A stretch of DNA of 42,150 nucleotides from Pseudomonadota bacterium (GCA_021817985.1 JAKAFK010000003.1:71136-113285); one strand, 5' to 3'; counted from the stretch's first letter, positions 11,809-21,188 are shown. Notes: generated from the letters alone by a model not told the origin. Numbers and translations are program-made.

Positions 11809-13461
11809 TCAGTGGTCCAGCATCTCCCGCGCATGACGGCGTGTCGTATCGGTAATGTCGACACCACCGAGCATCCGCGCGATCTCATCGACGCGCGCCG
11901 CATCGTTCAGAACACGGATCTCGCTCGCCACCGTCCCGTCTGCGGCGACCTTGACCACCTGCCAGTGTTGTTCGCCGAGGGAGGCTACCTGCGGCAGATG
12001 GGTGATGCACAGCACCTGGCGCGTGCGACCGAGGCGCTTTAGCATCTGCCCCACGATTTCGGCCACGCGCCCGCCGATGCCGACGTCGACTTCGTCGAAG
12101 ATCAGGGTGGGAATGGGAGAGACTTGGCTCGTCACCACATCAAGGGCTAGGCTGATGCGGGAGAGCTCCCCGCCTGAGGCGGTCTTGGCCACGGGCCGCG
12201 CGGGCAAGCCCGGATGGGGACTGACCCGAAACTCGACCTGGTCGAGCCCATGCGCCGTGCCCTCGGCCAGGGACGAGAGGGCGATCTCGAAGCGCCCCCC
12301 CTCCATGGCCAGTTCCTGCATCAGGCGCGTCGTTTCCTCGGACAGCGTGTCCGCGGCCTTGCGCCTGAGGTCCGACAGGCGCCGAGCCGCGGCCAGATAC
12401 TCCGCCTGCGCCGCGGCCGCCTGGGCCGACCAGTCGGCCTCTTCCAGAGAGCCCAACTCGGCCAGGCGCGTCCTCGCATCGGCGAGCAATCCGGCCAATC
12501 CTTCGGGGGTCGTTCGGTATTTCCGTGCGGCGCTGTGGATTTCGTCAAGACGCGCCTCGCATTGCTGCAGCCGCTGCGGATCGAGATCCAGCCGCTCGAC
12601 ATAACGCCGCAGCACGTGCAGCGCTTCCTGCAGCTGAATCTGCGCGGGCTCCAGGAGTTCAAGCGCCTCGCCGAGGGACTCGTCATATTCCAGCAGGGCG
12701 CGCAGACGCGAGATCAGGGCCGACAGGCTCTCAATGCACGCCCCCTCGCCTTCCGACAAGTCGTCCACGCCGGAGCGCGCCCCCTCGAGGAGACGCGTCG
12801 CATGGGACAGGCGGGCGTGCTCGGCGCGCAGGAGATCCCATTCGGCCTCGCCCAGGCCGAGGCCTTCCAGCTCGTTGACCTGCCAGGTCAATTCGTCGCG
12901 CTCCTTCACCAGCGCGTGCGCGTCTTCCTCCCATTCGCGCTGCCTTCGTGCCGCCTCAACCCAGCGCCGATAGTGCGCCGCCACGTCATGGCCCAGCGGG
13001 CCGGCCCCCGCAAAGCTGTCCACCAGCGCGCGCTGCGCATCGCTCCGGAGCAAGGACTGATGGGCATGCTGCCCATGGATGTCGACCAGAAACTCGCCGG
13101 CCTCGCGCAATTGCTGCAAAGTGGCCGCACGCCCGTTGATGAAGCCACGCGAGCGGCCGTTGGCCTCCATCACACGCCGCAGAAGACAAAGCCCGTCATC
13201 GCCGGCGAAGTCGCCCTCCTGCAGCCACGCGTCGAAGGCGGTCAGGCGCTCCACGGCAAACTCGGCGGCCAGTTCCGCGCGGTCGCTCCCGGCCCGGATC
13301 AGGCTGCTGTCCGCCCGCTCGCCGAGAATGCAGGCGACGGCATCGATGAGGATGGATTTTCCCGCCCCCGTTTCGCCGGTGAGGACCGTAAAACCGCCTG
13401 CGAAGTCCAGATCGAGCGATTCCACGATGACGAAATTGCGGATGCTCAGGCGAATCAGCAT
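11809..13461 (-). CDS. recN: DNA repair protein RecN
   Basis: RecN is an SMC-like ATPase that acts in double-strand-break repair. The product is 550 aa, close to E. coli RecN (553). It begins MLIRLSIRNFVIVESL. Walker A is TGETGAGKS (about residues 28-36), long helical coiled-coil regions occupy roughly 150-370, the ABC signature region is ASGGELSRISLAL, and Walker B is TLIFDEVDVGIGG. It follows nadK by 53 nt on the same strand and probably shares its transcript. A run of eight G (minus strand) lies just upstream of the ATG. Confidence 0.97.
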   Translation of the reverse strand: MLIRLSIRNFVIVESLDLDFAGGFTVLTGETGAGKSILIDAVACILGERADSSLIRAGSDRAELAAEFAVERLTAFDAWLQEGDFAGDDGLCLLRRVMEANGRSRGFINGRAATLQQLREAGEFLVDIHGQHAHQSLLRSDAQRALVDSFAGAGPLGHDVAAHYRRWVEAARRQREWEEDAHALVKERDELTWQVNELEGLGLGEAEWDLLRAEHARLSHATRLLEGARSGVDDLSEGEGACIESLSALISRLRALLEYDESLGEALELLEPAQIQLQEALHVLRRYVERLDLDPQRLQQCEARLDEIHSAARKYRTTPEGLAGLLADARTRLAELGSLEEADWSAQAAAAQAEYLAAARRLSDLRRKAADTLSEETTRLMQELAMEGGRFEIALSSLAEGTAHGLDQVEFRVSPHPGLPARPVAKTASGGELSRISLALDVVTSQVSPIPTLIFDEVDVGIGGRVAEIVGQMLKRLGRTRQVLCITHLPQVASLGEQHWQVVKVAADGTVASEIRVLNDAARVDEIARMLGGVDITDTTRRHAREMLDH

Positions 13462-13514
13462 GGCATCCCCCCCCGCCCTGCAACCTTCCCGTATCGCCCC
13501 ACGCGCACTCTCCT

Positions 13515-14387
13515 CTAGAGTTTCTCGCCCCAGTGGAGCTTTTGCCGCAGCATGGCATAGTAGCTGTGGTCCACAGGATGCAACAGCCGGATGGTGCGCT
13601 CGGCGCGGCCCACGCGCACCCGGTCGCCCTGGATCAGATCGAAGTGGCGCTGGCCGTCGAAGTGGACCCGCGCGTCATCGGCATGGGTGACCAGCACCTC
13701 GATCGACGCATGGCTGTTGAGCACGATGGGCCGAGCGCTCAAGGTGTGGGGGCAGATGGGCACCAGCGCCACCGCCTCGACCGACGGATGCAGGATAGGT
13801 CCGCCCGCCGAGAGGGCATAGGCGGTGGAGCCGGTCGGCGTCGCCACCACGATCCCGTCGAGCCGCTGACTGTAGACGAAGTCCCCATCGATGTAGATGA
13901 TCACCTCGATCAGTCGTCCGATGGTGCCCTTGCCCACCACGACATCGTTGAACGAACACCCGTCGAACACCTTCTCCCCCGCGCGCCAGACGCTCGACCG
14001 CAAGAGGATGCGCTCTTCGGTGATGTAGTCCCCGGCGAGCACCCGTCCGATGGTCTCGTCCATGGTGTCGATTGAAACATCGGTCAGGAAACCCAATCTT
14101 CCTTGATTGATGCCAAGGAGCGGCACGTCGTGTTCCACCAGCGTGCGCGCGATGTTGAGCATGGTTCCATCACCGCCCATGACGATGGCCAGATCGGCGC
14201 GAGCGGCCAGTTCCGGCAAATTCTCGGAGGGCAGTCCGAGCGTGCCGACGCGCTCGGCGGTTTGCCTGGCGAGGAGGACCTGTATCCCGCGTTCGGTGAG
14301 AAATCTTGCCAGCGTGCCCAAGGGGGCGGCAATGTCCGGGCTCTGGTATTTGCCAATCAATGCAATTGTCTTGAACTTTTCGGCCAT
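13515..14387 (-). CDS. nadK: NAD kinase
   Basis: NadK phosphorylates NAD to NADP. From the ATG at 14387 the product is 290 aa (E. coli 292). It contains the diagnostic GGDGT motif (residues 71-75), FNDVVVGKG corresponding to the NE/D motif, and the conserved VVATPTGSTAYALSAGGPI substrate-binding stretch. An ATG 12 codons upstream is possible, but the extension has no family similarity and would lie upstream of the best -10 box. No Shine-Dalgarno sequence is present. TATAAT ends 7 nt before the ATG, suggesting a leaderless mRNA. It is divergent from hrcA and followed by recN. Confidence 0.96.
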   Translation of the reverse strand: MAEKFKTIALIGKYQSPDIAAPLGTLARFLTERGIQVLLARQTAERVGTLGLPSENLPELAARADLAIVMGGDGTMLNIARTLVEHDVPLLGINQGRLGFLTDVSIDTMDETIGRVLAGDYITEERILLRSSVWRAGEKVFDGCSFNDVVVGKGTIGRLIEVIIYIDGDFVYSQRLDGIVVATPTGSTAYALSAGGPILHPSVEAVALVPICPHTLSARPIVLNSHASIEVLVTHADDARVHFDGQRHFDLIQGDRVRVGRAERTIRLLHPVDHSYYAMLRQKLHWGEKL

Positions 14388-14394
14388 GTCGTCG

Positions 14395-14400
14395 ATTATA
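14395..14400 (-). promoter_or_regulatory. -10 box of a putative leaderless nadK-recN mRNA
   Basis: On the minus strand TATAAT is followed by 7 nt (CGACGAC) and then the nadK ATG. The predicted start of transcription coincides with the start codon, and there is no ribosome site. The -35 region is not obvious. The spacing equals that at the ABC ATPase gene. Confidence 0.55.
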
Positions 14401-14450
14401 GCTTTGAGCCGTGACTTTGACACGCCATCCAGCCGGACGATTTTTTTGTG

Positions 14451-14456
14451 TAGAAT
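14451..14456 (+). promoter_or_regulatory. -10 box of a putative leaderless hrcA mRNA
   Basis: TAGAAT is followed by 8 nt and then the hrcA ATG (14465), with no Shine-Dalgarno sequence. A perfect TTGACA at 14417-14422 is 28 bp away, too far for a normal -35. No CIRCE-type inverted repeat is visible here, so autoregulation by HrcA at this site is not supported. Confidence 0.45.
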
Positions 14457-14464
14457 GAAGCATC

Positions 14465-15484
14465 ATGTTGAGCGAACGCGCACAAATCCTGCTTAAGACA
14501 TTGGTCGAGCACTACATTACCGAAGGGCAACCGGTCGGCTCGCGCACGCTGTCCAAATATTCGGGGCTCGATCTCAGCCCGGCGAGCATTCGCAATGTCA
14601 TGGCCGACCTCGAGGAATGCGGCTACATTGCGAGCCCCCACACCTCGGCAGGGCGCGTGCCCACCGCGCGCGGCTATCGTTTCTTCGTCGACAGCCTGAT
14701 CACCATCAAGCCGCTCCACGCGCTGGAGATCCACCAACTGGAGAACCAGCTCTTGCCGGACGATCCGAAACGGCTGGTGGCGGCAGCCTCGCAATTGCTG
14801 TCGCAATTGACCCGGTTCGCAGGGGTGGTCATGACGCCAAAGCGGCATAACGCGGCTTTCCGCCAGATCGAATTCCTCAAGCTCTCGGACAAAAGAATCC
14901 TGCTCATCATCGTCAACACCGACGGCGAAGTCCAAAATCGCATCATCGTCACCGAGCGGACCTACTCGCCGGCGGAACTCATGCGGGCGGCGAATTTCTT
15001 CAATCAGAACTGTGGCGGCCAAACCTTCGACGAGGTGCGCCAGAAGATCTGGGCCGAACTCAAGGCGCTGCGCGAGGACATGGCCGCGCTGATGAGCGCG
15101 GCCCTGGAGGCGGGGCGCGATGCGCTGGCGCAGCAGGATGAAGGTTACGTGCTGTCGGGAGAATCGAATCTGCTCCATATCGATGATCTGTCATCGAATA
15201 TGGCCAACCTGCGCAGGCTCTTCCAGATCTTCGACCAGAAGACCGCCCTCCTGGAACTGCTCGACCGCGGCCGCCGCGCGGATGGGGTACGGATCTTCAT
15301 CGGCGGCGAATCGGGCATTCTACCCCTCGATGAATGCAGTATCGTGACGGCCCCTTACGAGGTCGACGGACAGGTAGTGGGCACGCTGGGGGTGGTGGGG
15401 CCGACGCGGATGGCCTATGAGCGCGTGATCCCGATCGTCGACATCACTTCCCGGCTCCTGAGCAGCGCCCTGTCCTACCACTAG
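14465..15484 (+). CDS. hrcA: Heat-inducible transcription repressor HrcA
   Basis: HrcA represses heat-shock operons by binding CIRCE elements, its activity depending on GroEL. It is 339 aa, the normal length. The N-terminal winged helix contains [20 protein letters not shown] and [20 protein letters not shown], followed by the conserved [18 protein letters not shown]. The C-terminal domain includes the conserved [18 protein letters not shown]. It is divergent from nadK with 77 bp between start codons. Downstream lie hemH and murB instead of grpE. grpE-dnaK-dnaJ are 3 kb away behind a sigma32-type promoter, and I found no CIRCE copy in the window. Confidence 0.96.
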   Translation: MLSERAQILLKTLVEHYITEGQPVGSRTLSKYSGLDLSPASIRNVMADLEECGYIASPHTSAGRVPTARGYRFFVDSLITIKPLHALEIHQLENQLLPDDPKRLVAAASQLLSQLTRFAGVVMTPKRHNAAFRQIEFLKLSDKRILLIIVNTDGEVQNRIIVTERTYSPAELMRAANFFNQNCGGQTFDEVRQKIWAELKALREDMAALMSAALEAGRDALAQQDEGYVLSGESNLLHIDDLSSNMANLRRLFQIFDQKTALLELLDRGRRADGVRIFIGGESGILPLDECSIVTAPYEVDGQVVGTLGVVGPTRMAYERVIPIVDITSRLLSSALSYH

Positions 15485-15529
15485 GGCGCCGGTTCCCCTT
15501 TGTTCCCTCTTGCGAGAAAGGACCGCCCC

Positions 15530-16585
15530 ATGGCTGCCTGCCCGCCCGAGACCGGACGCGCACCAGAACGCATCGGCGTCCTGCTCGTCAATCTGGGCAC
15601 GCCCGATGCCCCGACACGCGCGGCGCTCAAGCGCTTCCTCAAGGAGTTCTTGAGCGACCGGCGCGTGGTCGAGCTCTCGCCCGCCCTTTGGTGGCCCATC
15701 CTGCACGGCGTCATCCTCACCAGGCGTCCGGCCAGGTCAGCCCGCAAGTATGCGACGATCTGGACCGCCGAAGGCTCGCCGCTCAAAGTCCACGCCGACC
15801 GGCTGACACCGCTTCTCGCCCGTGCGCTGGCCAGCCCCTCCGACGCGATACGCGTTCACAGCGCCATGCGCTACGGCCACCCCTCGATTGCCTCAGGTTT
15901 GGCGACACTCGCGCAGGAGGGCTGCGAAAAGATTCTCCTGGCGCCCCTCTACCCCCAATACGCGGCAAGCGCCACCGCGACCGTGTTCGACGAGGCCTTC
16001 CGCGTGTGGGCGCGCATGCGCAACATGCCCGCCGTGCGCACCATCAAGGATTTTTTTGATCATGCGGGCTATATTCAGGCGCTCGCGGCCAGCGTGCGCG
16101 AGTACTGGCGCGACCATGGGCGCCCGGATCGCCTGCTCATGAGCTTCCACGGCATCCCGCGGGCGGCGGTCGACAAGGGGGATCCCTACCACAGCCAGTG
16201 CTGCGAGAGCGCACGGCTCCTCGGGGCCGCCCTCGAGCTCCCGGCAGACGCTTATGACCTCTCCTTCCAGTCGCGATTCGGCAGCGCCCGCTGGCTCGAG
16301 CCCTCCACCACGGGCATGCTCGCGCGGCTTGCGAGACAGGGCGTCAGGCACGTGGACGTCGTCTGCCCCGGATTCGTCGCCGACTGCCTGGAGACCCTCG
16401 AAGAGATCGCGATCGAAGGCAAGGCCACCTTTCTCAACACGGGGGGGACCCAATTCCGCTATATCCCCGCGCTCAACGAACGCACGGAATGGATTGCGGC
16501 CTTGGCGGATATCGTGCGCGAGAACATCCGTGGCTGGGAGCCCGCGGAGCGCGACACGCCGCCGGCGCGCGGCGAGACCCCATGA
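15530..16585 (+). CDS. hemH: Ferrochelatase
   Basis: HemH inserts ferrous iron into protoporphyrin IX, the last step of haem b synthesis. The ATG at 15530 follows AGAAAGGA and gives 351 aa. Conserved stretches are GVLLVNLGTPDAPT near residue 16, the active-site His motif LLMSFHGIPRAAVDKGDPY, LSFQSRFGSARWLEPST, and VVCPGFVADCLETLEEIAIEG with the catalytic Glu. The arrangement fits the proteobacterial ferrochelatase group. It lies 45 nt after hrcA and overlaps murB by an ATGA. Supplying haem suits the cytochromes expected in this organism. Confidence 0.97.
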   Translation: MAACPPETGRAPERIGVLLVNLGTPDAPTRAALKRFLKEFLSDRRVVELSPALWWPILHGVILTRRPARSARKYATIWTAEGSPLKVHADRLTPLLARALASPSDAIRVHSAMRYGHPSIASGLATLAQEGCEKILLAPLYPQYAASATATVFDEAFRVWARMRNMPAVRTIKDFFDHAGYIQALAASVREYWRDHGRPDRLLMSFHGIPRAAVDKGDPYHSQCCESARLLGAALELPADAYDLSFQSRFGSARWLEPSTTGMLARLARQGVRHVDVVCPGFVADCLETLEEIAIEGKATFLNTGGTQFRYIPALNERTEWIAALADIVRENIRGWEPAERDTPPARGETP

Positions 16586-17655
16586 CCCTGGGCTCGGGCA
16601 CCCCCCCACCGCCCCATGCGCGGGGAGGCGAGCGCTTGGTCGTCGAAACGGGGGTCTGCCTGCAAGACATGAATACGTTTGCCCTCGCCGCGACCGCCGC
16701 ACGATTGGTGCGCGTGCGAGAGGCGCGCGACGTGGCGGCGATCGCCCGTCATCCGGTGTTGGGGCCCGCGCCCAAATTGATCCTGGGAGGCGGCAGCAAT
16801 CTGCTGCTCGCACGCGACCCTGCCTTCCTGGTCGTGAAGGTCGAAATTGAGGGCATGCGCGTGCTGGAATCCACCCCCCAGGCCGCTCTCCTCGAAGCGG
16901 GAGCGGGCGTGCGCTGGCACGAATTCGTGCGCTGGAGCCTCGCCCAGGGGCATCCGGGCCTCGAGAACCTCGCCCTGATTCCCGGGACCGTGGGCGCCGC
17001 ACCGGTACAGAATATCGGCGCCTATGGACTGGACGTCGCCCAGCGCATCGAGTCGGTCATCGCCACCGACCTTTCCAGCGGGCAGACCATCGAGTTCGAT
17101 GCCGCGGCATGCCGCTTCGGTTATCGGGACAGCGTGTTCAAGCGGGAATGGGCCGGCAGATGCGTGATCACGCACGTCCGGTTCCGCCTGCCCAAACCCT
17201 GGTGTCCACTGCTCGGATACGCGGACCTCGATCGCCACTTCTCGCAGGCAGGCCTTGCCCACCCCGATGCACACCAGATCTTCGAGGCGGTGTGCGCCAT
17301 CCGCAAGACCAAACTCCCCGACCCCGCGGCGGTCGGCAACGCCGGGAGCTTCTTCAAGAATCCCATCGTGGACGCGGCGACCCGGGATGATCTCGGCCAA
17401 GCATTTCCAGGTCTCGTAAGCTATCCGCAAGACGATGGCAGCTACAAGCTCGCGGCGGCCTGGATGATCGAATCCTGCGGCTGGAAAGGACGAAGCGTGG
17501 GGCGGGCCGCCGTCCACGACCGGCACGCCCTGGTGCTCGTCAACCTTGGCGGTGCCGAGGGCGCCGACATCATCGCCTTGGCGGAAGCCGTGCGCGCGGA
17601 TGTCCTGGCGAAATTCGGCGTGCGCCTTGAGTACGAGCCCGTGGTCGTCCGCTAG
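16582..17655 (+). CDS. murB: UDP-N-acetylmuramate dehydrogenase
   Basis: MurB reduces UDP-GlcNAc-enolpyruvate to UDP-MurNAc with NADPH and FAD in peptidoglycan synthesis. The start overlaps the hemH stop as ATGA, giving 357 aa and translational coupling. FAD-binding signatures are LGGGSNLLL (about residues 68-76) and LIPGTVGAAPVQNIGAYG (132-149). The type I features are the GYRDSVFK loop (Y181, R182), the catalytic Ser in NAGSFFKNP (S256), and the C-terminal Glu in RLEYEP (about E350). Its TAG stop shares the CTAG tetranucleotide with the stop codon of the convergent hemerythrin gene. Confidence 0.97.
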   Translation: MTLGSGTPPPPHARGGERLVVETGVCLQDMNTFALAATAARLVRVREARDVAAIARHPVLGPAPKLILGGGSNLLLARDPAFLVVKVEIEGMRVLESTPQAALLEAGAGVRWHEFVRWSLAQGHPGLENLALIPGTVGAAPVQNIGAYGLDVAQRIESVIATDLSSGQTIEFDAAACRFGYRDSVFKREWAGRCVITHVRFRLPKPWCPLLGYADLDRHFSQAGLAHPDAHQIFEAVCAIRKTKLPDPAAVGNAGSFFKNPIVDAATRDDLGQAFPGLVSYPQDDGSYKLAAAWMIESCGWKGRSVGRAAVHDRHALVLVNLGGAEGADIIALAEAVRADVLAKFGVRLEYEPVVVR

Positions 17656-18398
17656 CGATCCTCGTCAGCATCCCCCTCTTTCGCCGAGGCGCGGCCCTCC
17701 ACCGCCTCCCGCGCCGTGGCGAGCAGGTGCGCGCCAACCGCCGTCGGGGCGTGGCTGATGGCCGCACGCCAATAGGGGAAGAGCCCGATTTCCTCCCGGT
17801 GCTCGTGCTTCGCCAGCAAGCCGGAGAGGATGGCGAAAAACGCCGCCACCTCCTGCGCGCGCGGCAACCCGGACGCGAAGAAGTCTTCCAGAAGAGCCGT
17901 CTGCGCGAGAATCTCTTCGTGCTCGCGCAGCATGGCGACGGCCGATTCCGCCTCCGGGGAGCCCTGGGGTCTCGAGAACAGAGGGTGCAAAACGTCGTTC
18001 TCCACATGGATGTGACGTCGTAGACCTTCTGCGAACCCCTGAAGGTCCGCAGCCGTCTGCCTCATGCGGCCCTCGTTGACGCTTTGGAGCGCATGCGCAA
18101 AGAGCGCATCCAGGCGCTTGTGATCCCGCATGAGGACATCGACGGCATCGCTCGGGGCCACGTCCTCACGGCGACGCACGACCGTGCGCCACCGCCCGCG
18201 CCCCGCCGTCCGCGTTTCCCAAGCCAGCATGTCGCGCCATTGGAGATTCGCCACCGCCATGGCATGCGCCGGATCCACCGCGGTCAGGAACTCGACGGCC
18301 TCGCCGCGCGCCAGCGCCTGGAGGGCATGCAAGACTGCCCCTGGCACGCGTGCAGGCAACTGGTTCGTAAGATCGATGTGCCGTATCTGATCGCCCAT
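17652..18398 (-). CDS. DUF2249-hemerythrin HHE domain fusion protein
   Basis: A GGAGG site precedes the ATG at 18398, giving 248 aa. Residues about 3-72 form a DUF2249 domain (IDLTNQLPARVPGAVLHAL, LARGEAVEFLTAVDP, HAMAVANLQ). Residues about 85-225 form a hemerythrin-like four-helix bundle with the di-iron pattern: LMRDHKRLD, HIHVENDVLHPLF, LREHEEIL and HEHREEIGLFPYW. DUF2249-hemerythrin proteins often accompany oxygen, NO or iron-sulfur stress functions. A sensing or detoxifying role is inference. It converges with murB, sharing CTAG at the stops, and diverges from grpE, whose sigma32 promoter lies just upstream. Confidence 0.88.
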   Translation of the reverse strand: MGDQIRHIDLTNQLPARVPGAVLHALQALARGEAVEFLTAVDPAHAMAVANLQWRDMLAWETRTAGRGRWRTVVRRREDVAPSDAVDVLMRDHKRLDALFAHALQSVNEGRMRQTAADLQGFAEGLRRHIHVENDVLHPLFSRPQGSPEAESAVAMLREHEEILAQTALLEDFFASGLPRAQEVAAFFAILSGLLAKHEHREEIGLFPYWRAAISHAPTAVGAHLLATAREAVEGRASAKEGDADEDR

Positions 18399-18454
18399 GA
18401 TTCGCCTCCGGCCGCCGCCTACCGAAAAAAACCACAATGATTTTACGGTTTCCT

Positions 18455-18482
18455 CTTGAAATGCCGCGCTCCGCCTCTATAT
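18455..18482 (+). promoter_or_regulatory. Sigma32 (RpoH) heat-shock promoter for grpE-dnaK-dnaJ
   Basis: CTTGAAA (18455-18461) is followed after 12 nt by CCTCTATAT (18474-18482), close to the RpoH consensus (CTTGAAA, 11-16 nt, CCCCATNT). Transcription would start near 18488-18490, about 43 nt before the grpE ATG at 18532. Confidence 0.75.
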
Positions 18483-18531
18483 GCAACGGATAAGCCACAC
18501 GGAGACCCCAGAGACGCTACGGAGACCATCG

Positions 18532-19086
18532 ATGCAAGACGACAAGCCAACCCCCGCAACCTCTCAATCCGAACCCTCCGCCGCCAGCCGGGAGCCCGAG
18601 CCCGCGGAGGCCGTGGAAACCATGCCGAGCCTCGAAGAGCTCCTCAAACAAGCCGAGCTCCAGGCGAAGGAGCACTACGACGCGTGGCTGCGCGCCAAGG
18701 CGGAGACCGAGAACATCCGCAAGCGCTCGCAAGCGGAAGTCGCGAGCGCGCACAAATTCGCCATCGAGGGGTTCGCCTCGGAACTCCTCGCCGTCCGGGA
18801 CAGCCTGGAGGCTGCCTTGCACGCCAAGGACGCCTCCGCCGAGAACCTGCGCAACGGCGTGGAGCTCACCCTCAAGCAGCTCACGGCAGTATTCGACAAG
18901 TTCAATGTGGCCGAGGTCAATCCGGTGGGCGAGAAATTCGATCCCCATTACCACCAGGCGATGAGCATGGTGCCCGCGGAAGCCGCGCCCAATACGGTCG
19001 TCGGCGTCATGCAGAAGGGCTATCGCCTTAATGATCGCATGCTGCGGCCGGCGCTCGTCACCGTCGCCAAGGCGCCGGACGCTTGA
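18532..19086 (+). CDS. grpE: Nucleotide exchange factor GrpE
   Basis: GrpE releases ADP from DnaK. The ATG at 18532 follows GGAG and lies downstream of the predicted heat-shock start site, giving 184 aa. A disordered Pro/Ser/Glu-rich N-terminus (residues 1-30) leads into the long dimerising helix [20 protein letters not shown] and [16 protein letters not shown]. Then come the four-helix region and the C-terminal beta-wing with [17 protein letters not shown] and [21 protein letters not shown]. An in-frame ATG at 18481 is unlikely because it overlaps the -10 box. dnaK follows after 79 nt. Confidence 0.97.
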   Translation: MQDDKPTPATSQSEPSAASREPEPAEAVETMPSLEELLKQAELQAKEHYDAWLRAKAETENIRKRSQAEVASAHKFAIEGFASELLAVRDSLEAALHAKDASAENLRNGVELTLKQLTAVFDKFNVAEVNPVGEKFDPHYHQAMSMVPAEAAPNTVVGVMQKGYRLNDRMLRPALVTVAKAPDA

Positions 19087-19165
19087 AAACAGGGGCTGGG
19101 CGCCCAATCTTGGGGGCATCAGCTTTCAACTTTAGACTTAAATTTCGTCAAGAAGGGACGTGATG

Positions 19166-21076
19166 ATGGGAAAAATCATTGGCATTGACCTGGGCACCAC
19201 GAACTCGTGCGTGGCCATCATAGAAAGCGGCAAGCCGAAGGTGATCGAGAATTCGGAAGGCGCGCGCACGACGCCCTCGATCGTGGCTTACACCGAAGAG
19301 GGCGAGGTGCTGGTAGGCGCGCCCGCCAAGCGCCAGGCGGTCACCAACCCGCGCAACACCTTGTTTGCGGTCAAGCGCCTGATCGGCCGCCGCTTCGAAG
19401 AAGACACTGTGAAGAAGGACGTCGGCCTGATGCCGTACCGGATCGTCAAGGCGGACAACGGCGATGCCTGGGTGGAAGTGCGCGGCAAGAAGATCGCCCC
19501 GCCGGAGATATCCGCCCAGGTGCTGCGCAAGATGAAGAAGACGGCCGAAGACTATCTCGGCGAGGAAGTCACGGAAGCCGTGATCACGGTGCCCGCCTAC
19601 TTCAACGATTCGCAACGCCAAGCCACCAAGGATGCGGGACGCATCGCCGGGCTTGAGGTCAAGCGCATCATCAACGAACCGACCGCGGCGGCCCTTGCCT
19701 TTGGCCTCGACAAGAAGGCGGGCGACCGCAAGATCGCGGTCTACGACCTGGGCGGCGGCACCTTCGACATCTCGATCATCGAGATCGCGGAGGTGGAAGG
19801 CGAACACCAGTTCGAAGTCCTCTCGACGAATGGCGACACCTTTCTCGGGGGGGAAGACTTCGACCAGCGCGTCATCGACTATCTGGCCGACGAGTTCAAG
19901 CGCGAGAGCGGCATCGACCTGCGCAGCGACGTGCTTGCCCTGCAGCGCCTGAAGGAAGGCGCGGAAAAGGCCAAGATCGAGCTCTCCAGCAGCCAGCAGA
20001 CGGAAGTCAACCTGCCGTACATCACCGCCGATGCGACCGGACCCAAGCATCTGGCCGTCAAAATCACCCGGGCGAAGTTCGAAAGCCTGGTGGAGGATCT
20101 GATCGAGCGTACGATCGCGCCGTGCAAGATCGCCATCAAGGATGCCGGCGTCAAGATCTCGGAGATCGACGATGTGATCCTGGTCGGCGGCCAATCCCGC
20201 ATGCCCAAGGTGCAAGACAAGGTCAAGGAGTTCTTTGGCCGCGAACCGCGGCGGGACGTGAACCCGGACGAGGCAGTGGCGATCGGGGCGGCGATCCAGG
20301 GCGGCGTCCTGCAAGGGGAAGTGAAGGACGTCCTGCTGCTCGACGTCACGCCGCTGTCCCTGGGCATCGAAACGCTGGGCGGGGTGATGACCAAGCTCAT
20401 CCAGAAGAACACCACGATCCCCACCAAGGCCTCGCAAGTGTTCTCGACGGCTGACGACAACCAGTCGGCGGTGACCATCCACGTGCTGCAGGGCGAGCGC
20501 GAAATGGCCTCCGGCAACAAGAGCCTGGGCCAGTTCAACCTCACGGATATCCCGCCGGCGCCGCGCGGCATGCCGCAAATCGAGGTGACCTTCGATATCG
20601 ACGCGAACGGGATCTTGCATGTCTCGGCCAAGGACAAGGCGACCGGCAAGGAAAACAAGATCACCATCAAGGCAAGCTCGGGGCTCTCCGAGGATGAGAT
20701 CCAACGCATGGTGCGCGATGGCGAGACACACGCCGAAGAGGACCGCAAGACGCTTGAACTCGTCAATGCGCGCAACCAGCTGGACGCGCTCATCCATTCG
20801 GTGAAGAAGTCGCTGGCCGAGCACGGCGCCAAGATCGGCGAGGCGGACAAGTCGAAGATCGAATCCGCCCTCAAGGACGCGGAGGAAGCCATCAAGGGCA
20901 ACGACAAGGCGACCCTCGAGGCGAAGATGCAGGCGTTGAGCGAGGCCTCGCACAAGCTGGCCGAGCACATGTATGCGGGCGCACAGGGGGCCTCCGAGCA
21001 GGGCGCTTCCGGCCAAAAGGCCGAAGAGGAAGTGGTCGACGCGGAATTCGAAGAAGTCAAGGACGACAAGAAGTAG
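19166..21076 (+). CDS. dnaK: Chaperone DnaK (Hsp70)
   Basis: DnaK is the main cytosolic Hsp70. I chose the ATG at 19166 ([18 protein letters not shown]) because that is the conserved start. An ATG at 19163 and a GTG at 19160 are alternatives behind AAGAAGGG. The product is 636 aa. The ATPase domain (about 1-385) includes [11 protein letters not shown] and [14 protein letters not shown]. It is followed by the substrate domain and an acidic C-terminal tail ending in a variant EEVD-like stretch ([14 protein letters not shown]). Heat-shock control is from the promoter before grpE. A hairpin separates it from dnaJ. Confidence 0.98.
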   Translation: MGKIIGIDLGTTNSCVAIIESGKPKVIENSEGARTTPSIVAYTEEGEVLVGAPAKRQAVTNPRNTLFAVKRLIGRRFEEDTVKKDVGLMPYRIVKADNGDAWVEVRGKKIAPPEISAQVLRKMKKTAEDYLGEEVTEAVITVPAYFNDSQRQATKDAGRIAGLEVKRIINEPTAAALAFGLDKKAGDRKIAVYDLGGGTFDISIIEIAEVEGEHQFEVLSTNGDTFLGGEDFDQRVIDYLADEFKRESGIDLRSDVLALQRLKEGAEKAKIELSSSQQTEVNLPYITADATGPKHLAVKITRAKFESLVEDLIERTIAPCKIAIKDAGVKISEIDDVILVGGQSRMPKVQDKVKEFFGREPRRDVNPDEAVAIGAAIQGGVLQGEVKDVLLLDVTPLSLGIETLGGVMTKLIQKNTTIPTKASQVFSTADDNQSAVTIHVLQGEREMASGNKSLGQFNLTDIPPAPRGMPQIEVTFDIDANGILHVSAKDKATGKENKITIKASSGLSEDEIQRMVRDGETHAEEDRKTLELVNARNQLDALIHSVKKSLAEHGAKIGEADKSKIESALKDAEEAIKGNDKATLEAKMQALSEASHKLAEHMYAGAQGASEQGASGQKAEEEVVDAEFEEVKDDKK

Positions 21077-21090
21077 AAGTCAAAGGGTCG

Positions 21091-21136
21091 GCGACAGGCG
21101 GCAGGACACCAGCGTCCCGCCGCCTTGTCGCATTTT
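21091..21136 (+). terminator. Long hairpin with short U-run between dnaK and dnaJ
   Basis: The arm beginning GCGACAGGCGGC (21091) pairs with the arm ending GCCGCCTTGTCGC (to 21131), forming a stem of about 17 bp with one bulge and one mismatch, followed by ATTTTG. It looks like an intrinsic terminator or attenuator 15 nt after the dnaK stop. Read-through would lower dnaJ relative to dnaK. It could also be an RNA-processing or 3'-end stabilising structure. Confidence 0.7.
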
Positions 21137-21188
21137 GTGTTCCGTTGACCGGGTTGCCCGGCCACGTCTTGCCTACTGTGTCTAGGAC

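Noticed and set aside
14417-14422. Perfect TTGACA upstream of hrcA as a -35 box
   Set aside because: It lies 28 bp from the TAGAAT box, too far for a sigma70 promoter, and pairs with no other -10 box at normal spacing.
19148-21016. A 622-codon open frame exactly opposite dnaK
   Set aside because: Long antisense frames opposite Hsp70 genes are a known codon-bias artefact and were once misreported as a glutamate dehydrogenase. It has no ribosome site and no protein-like motifs, and dnaK is intact.
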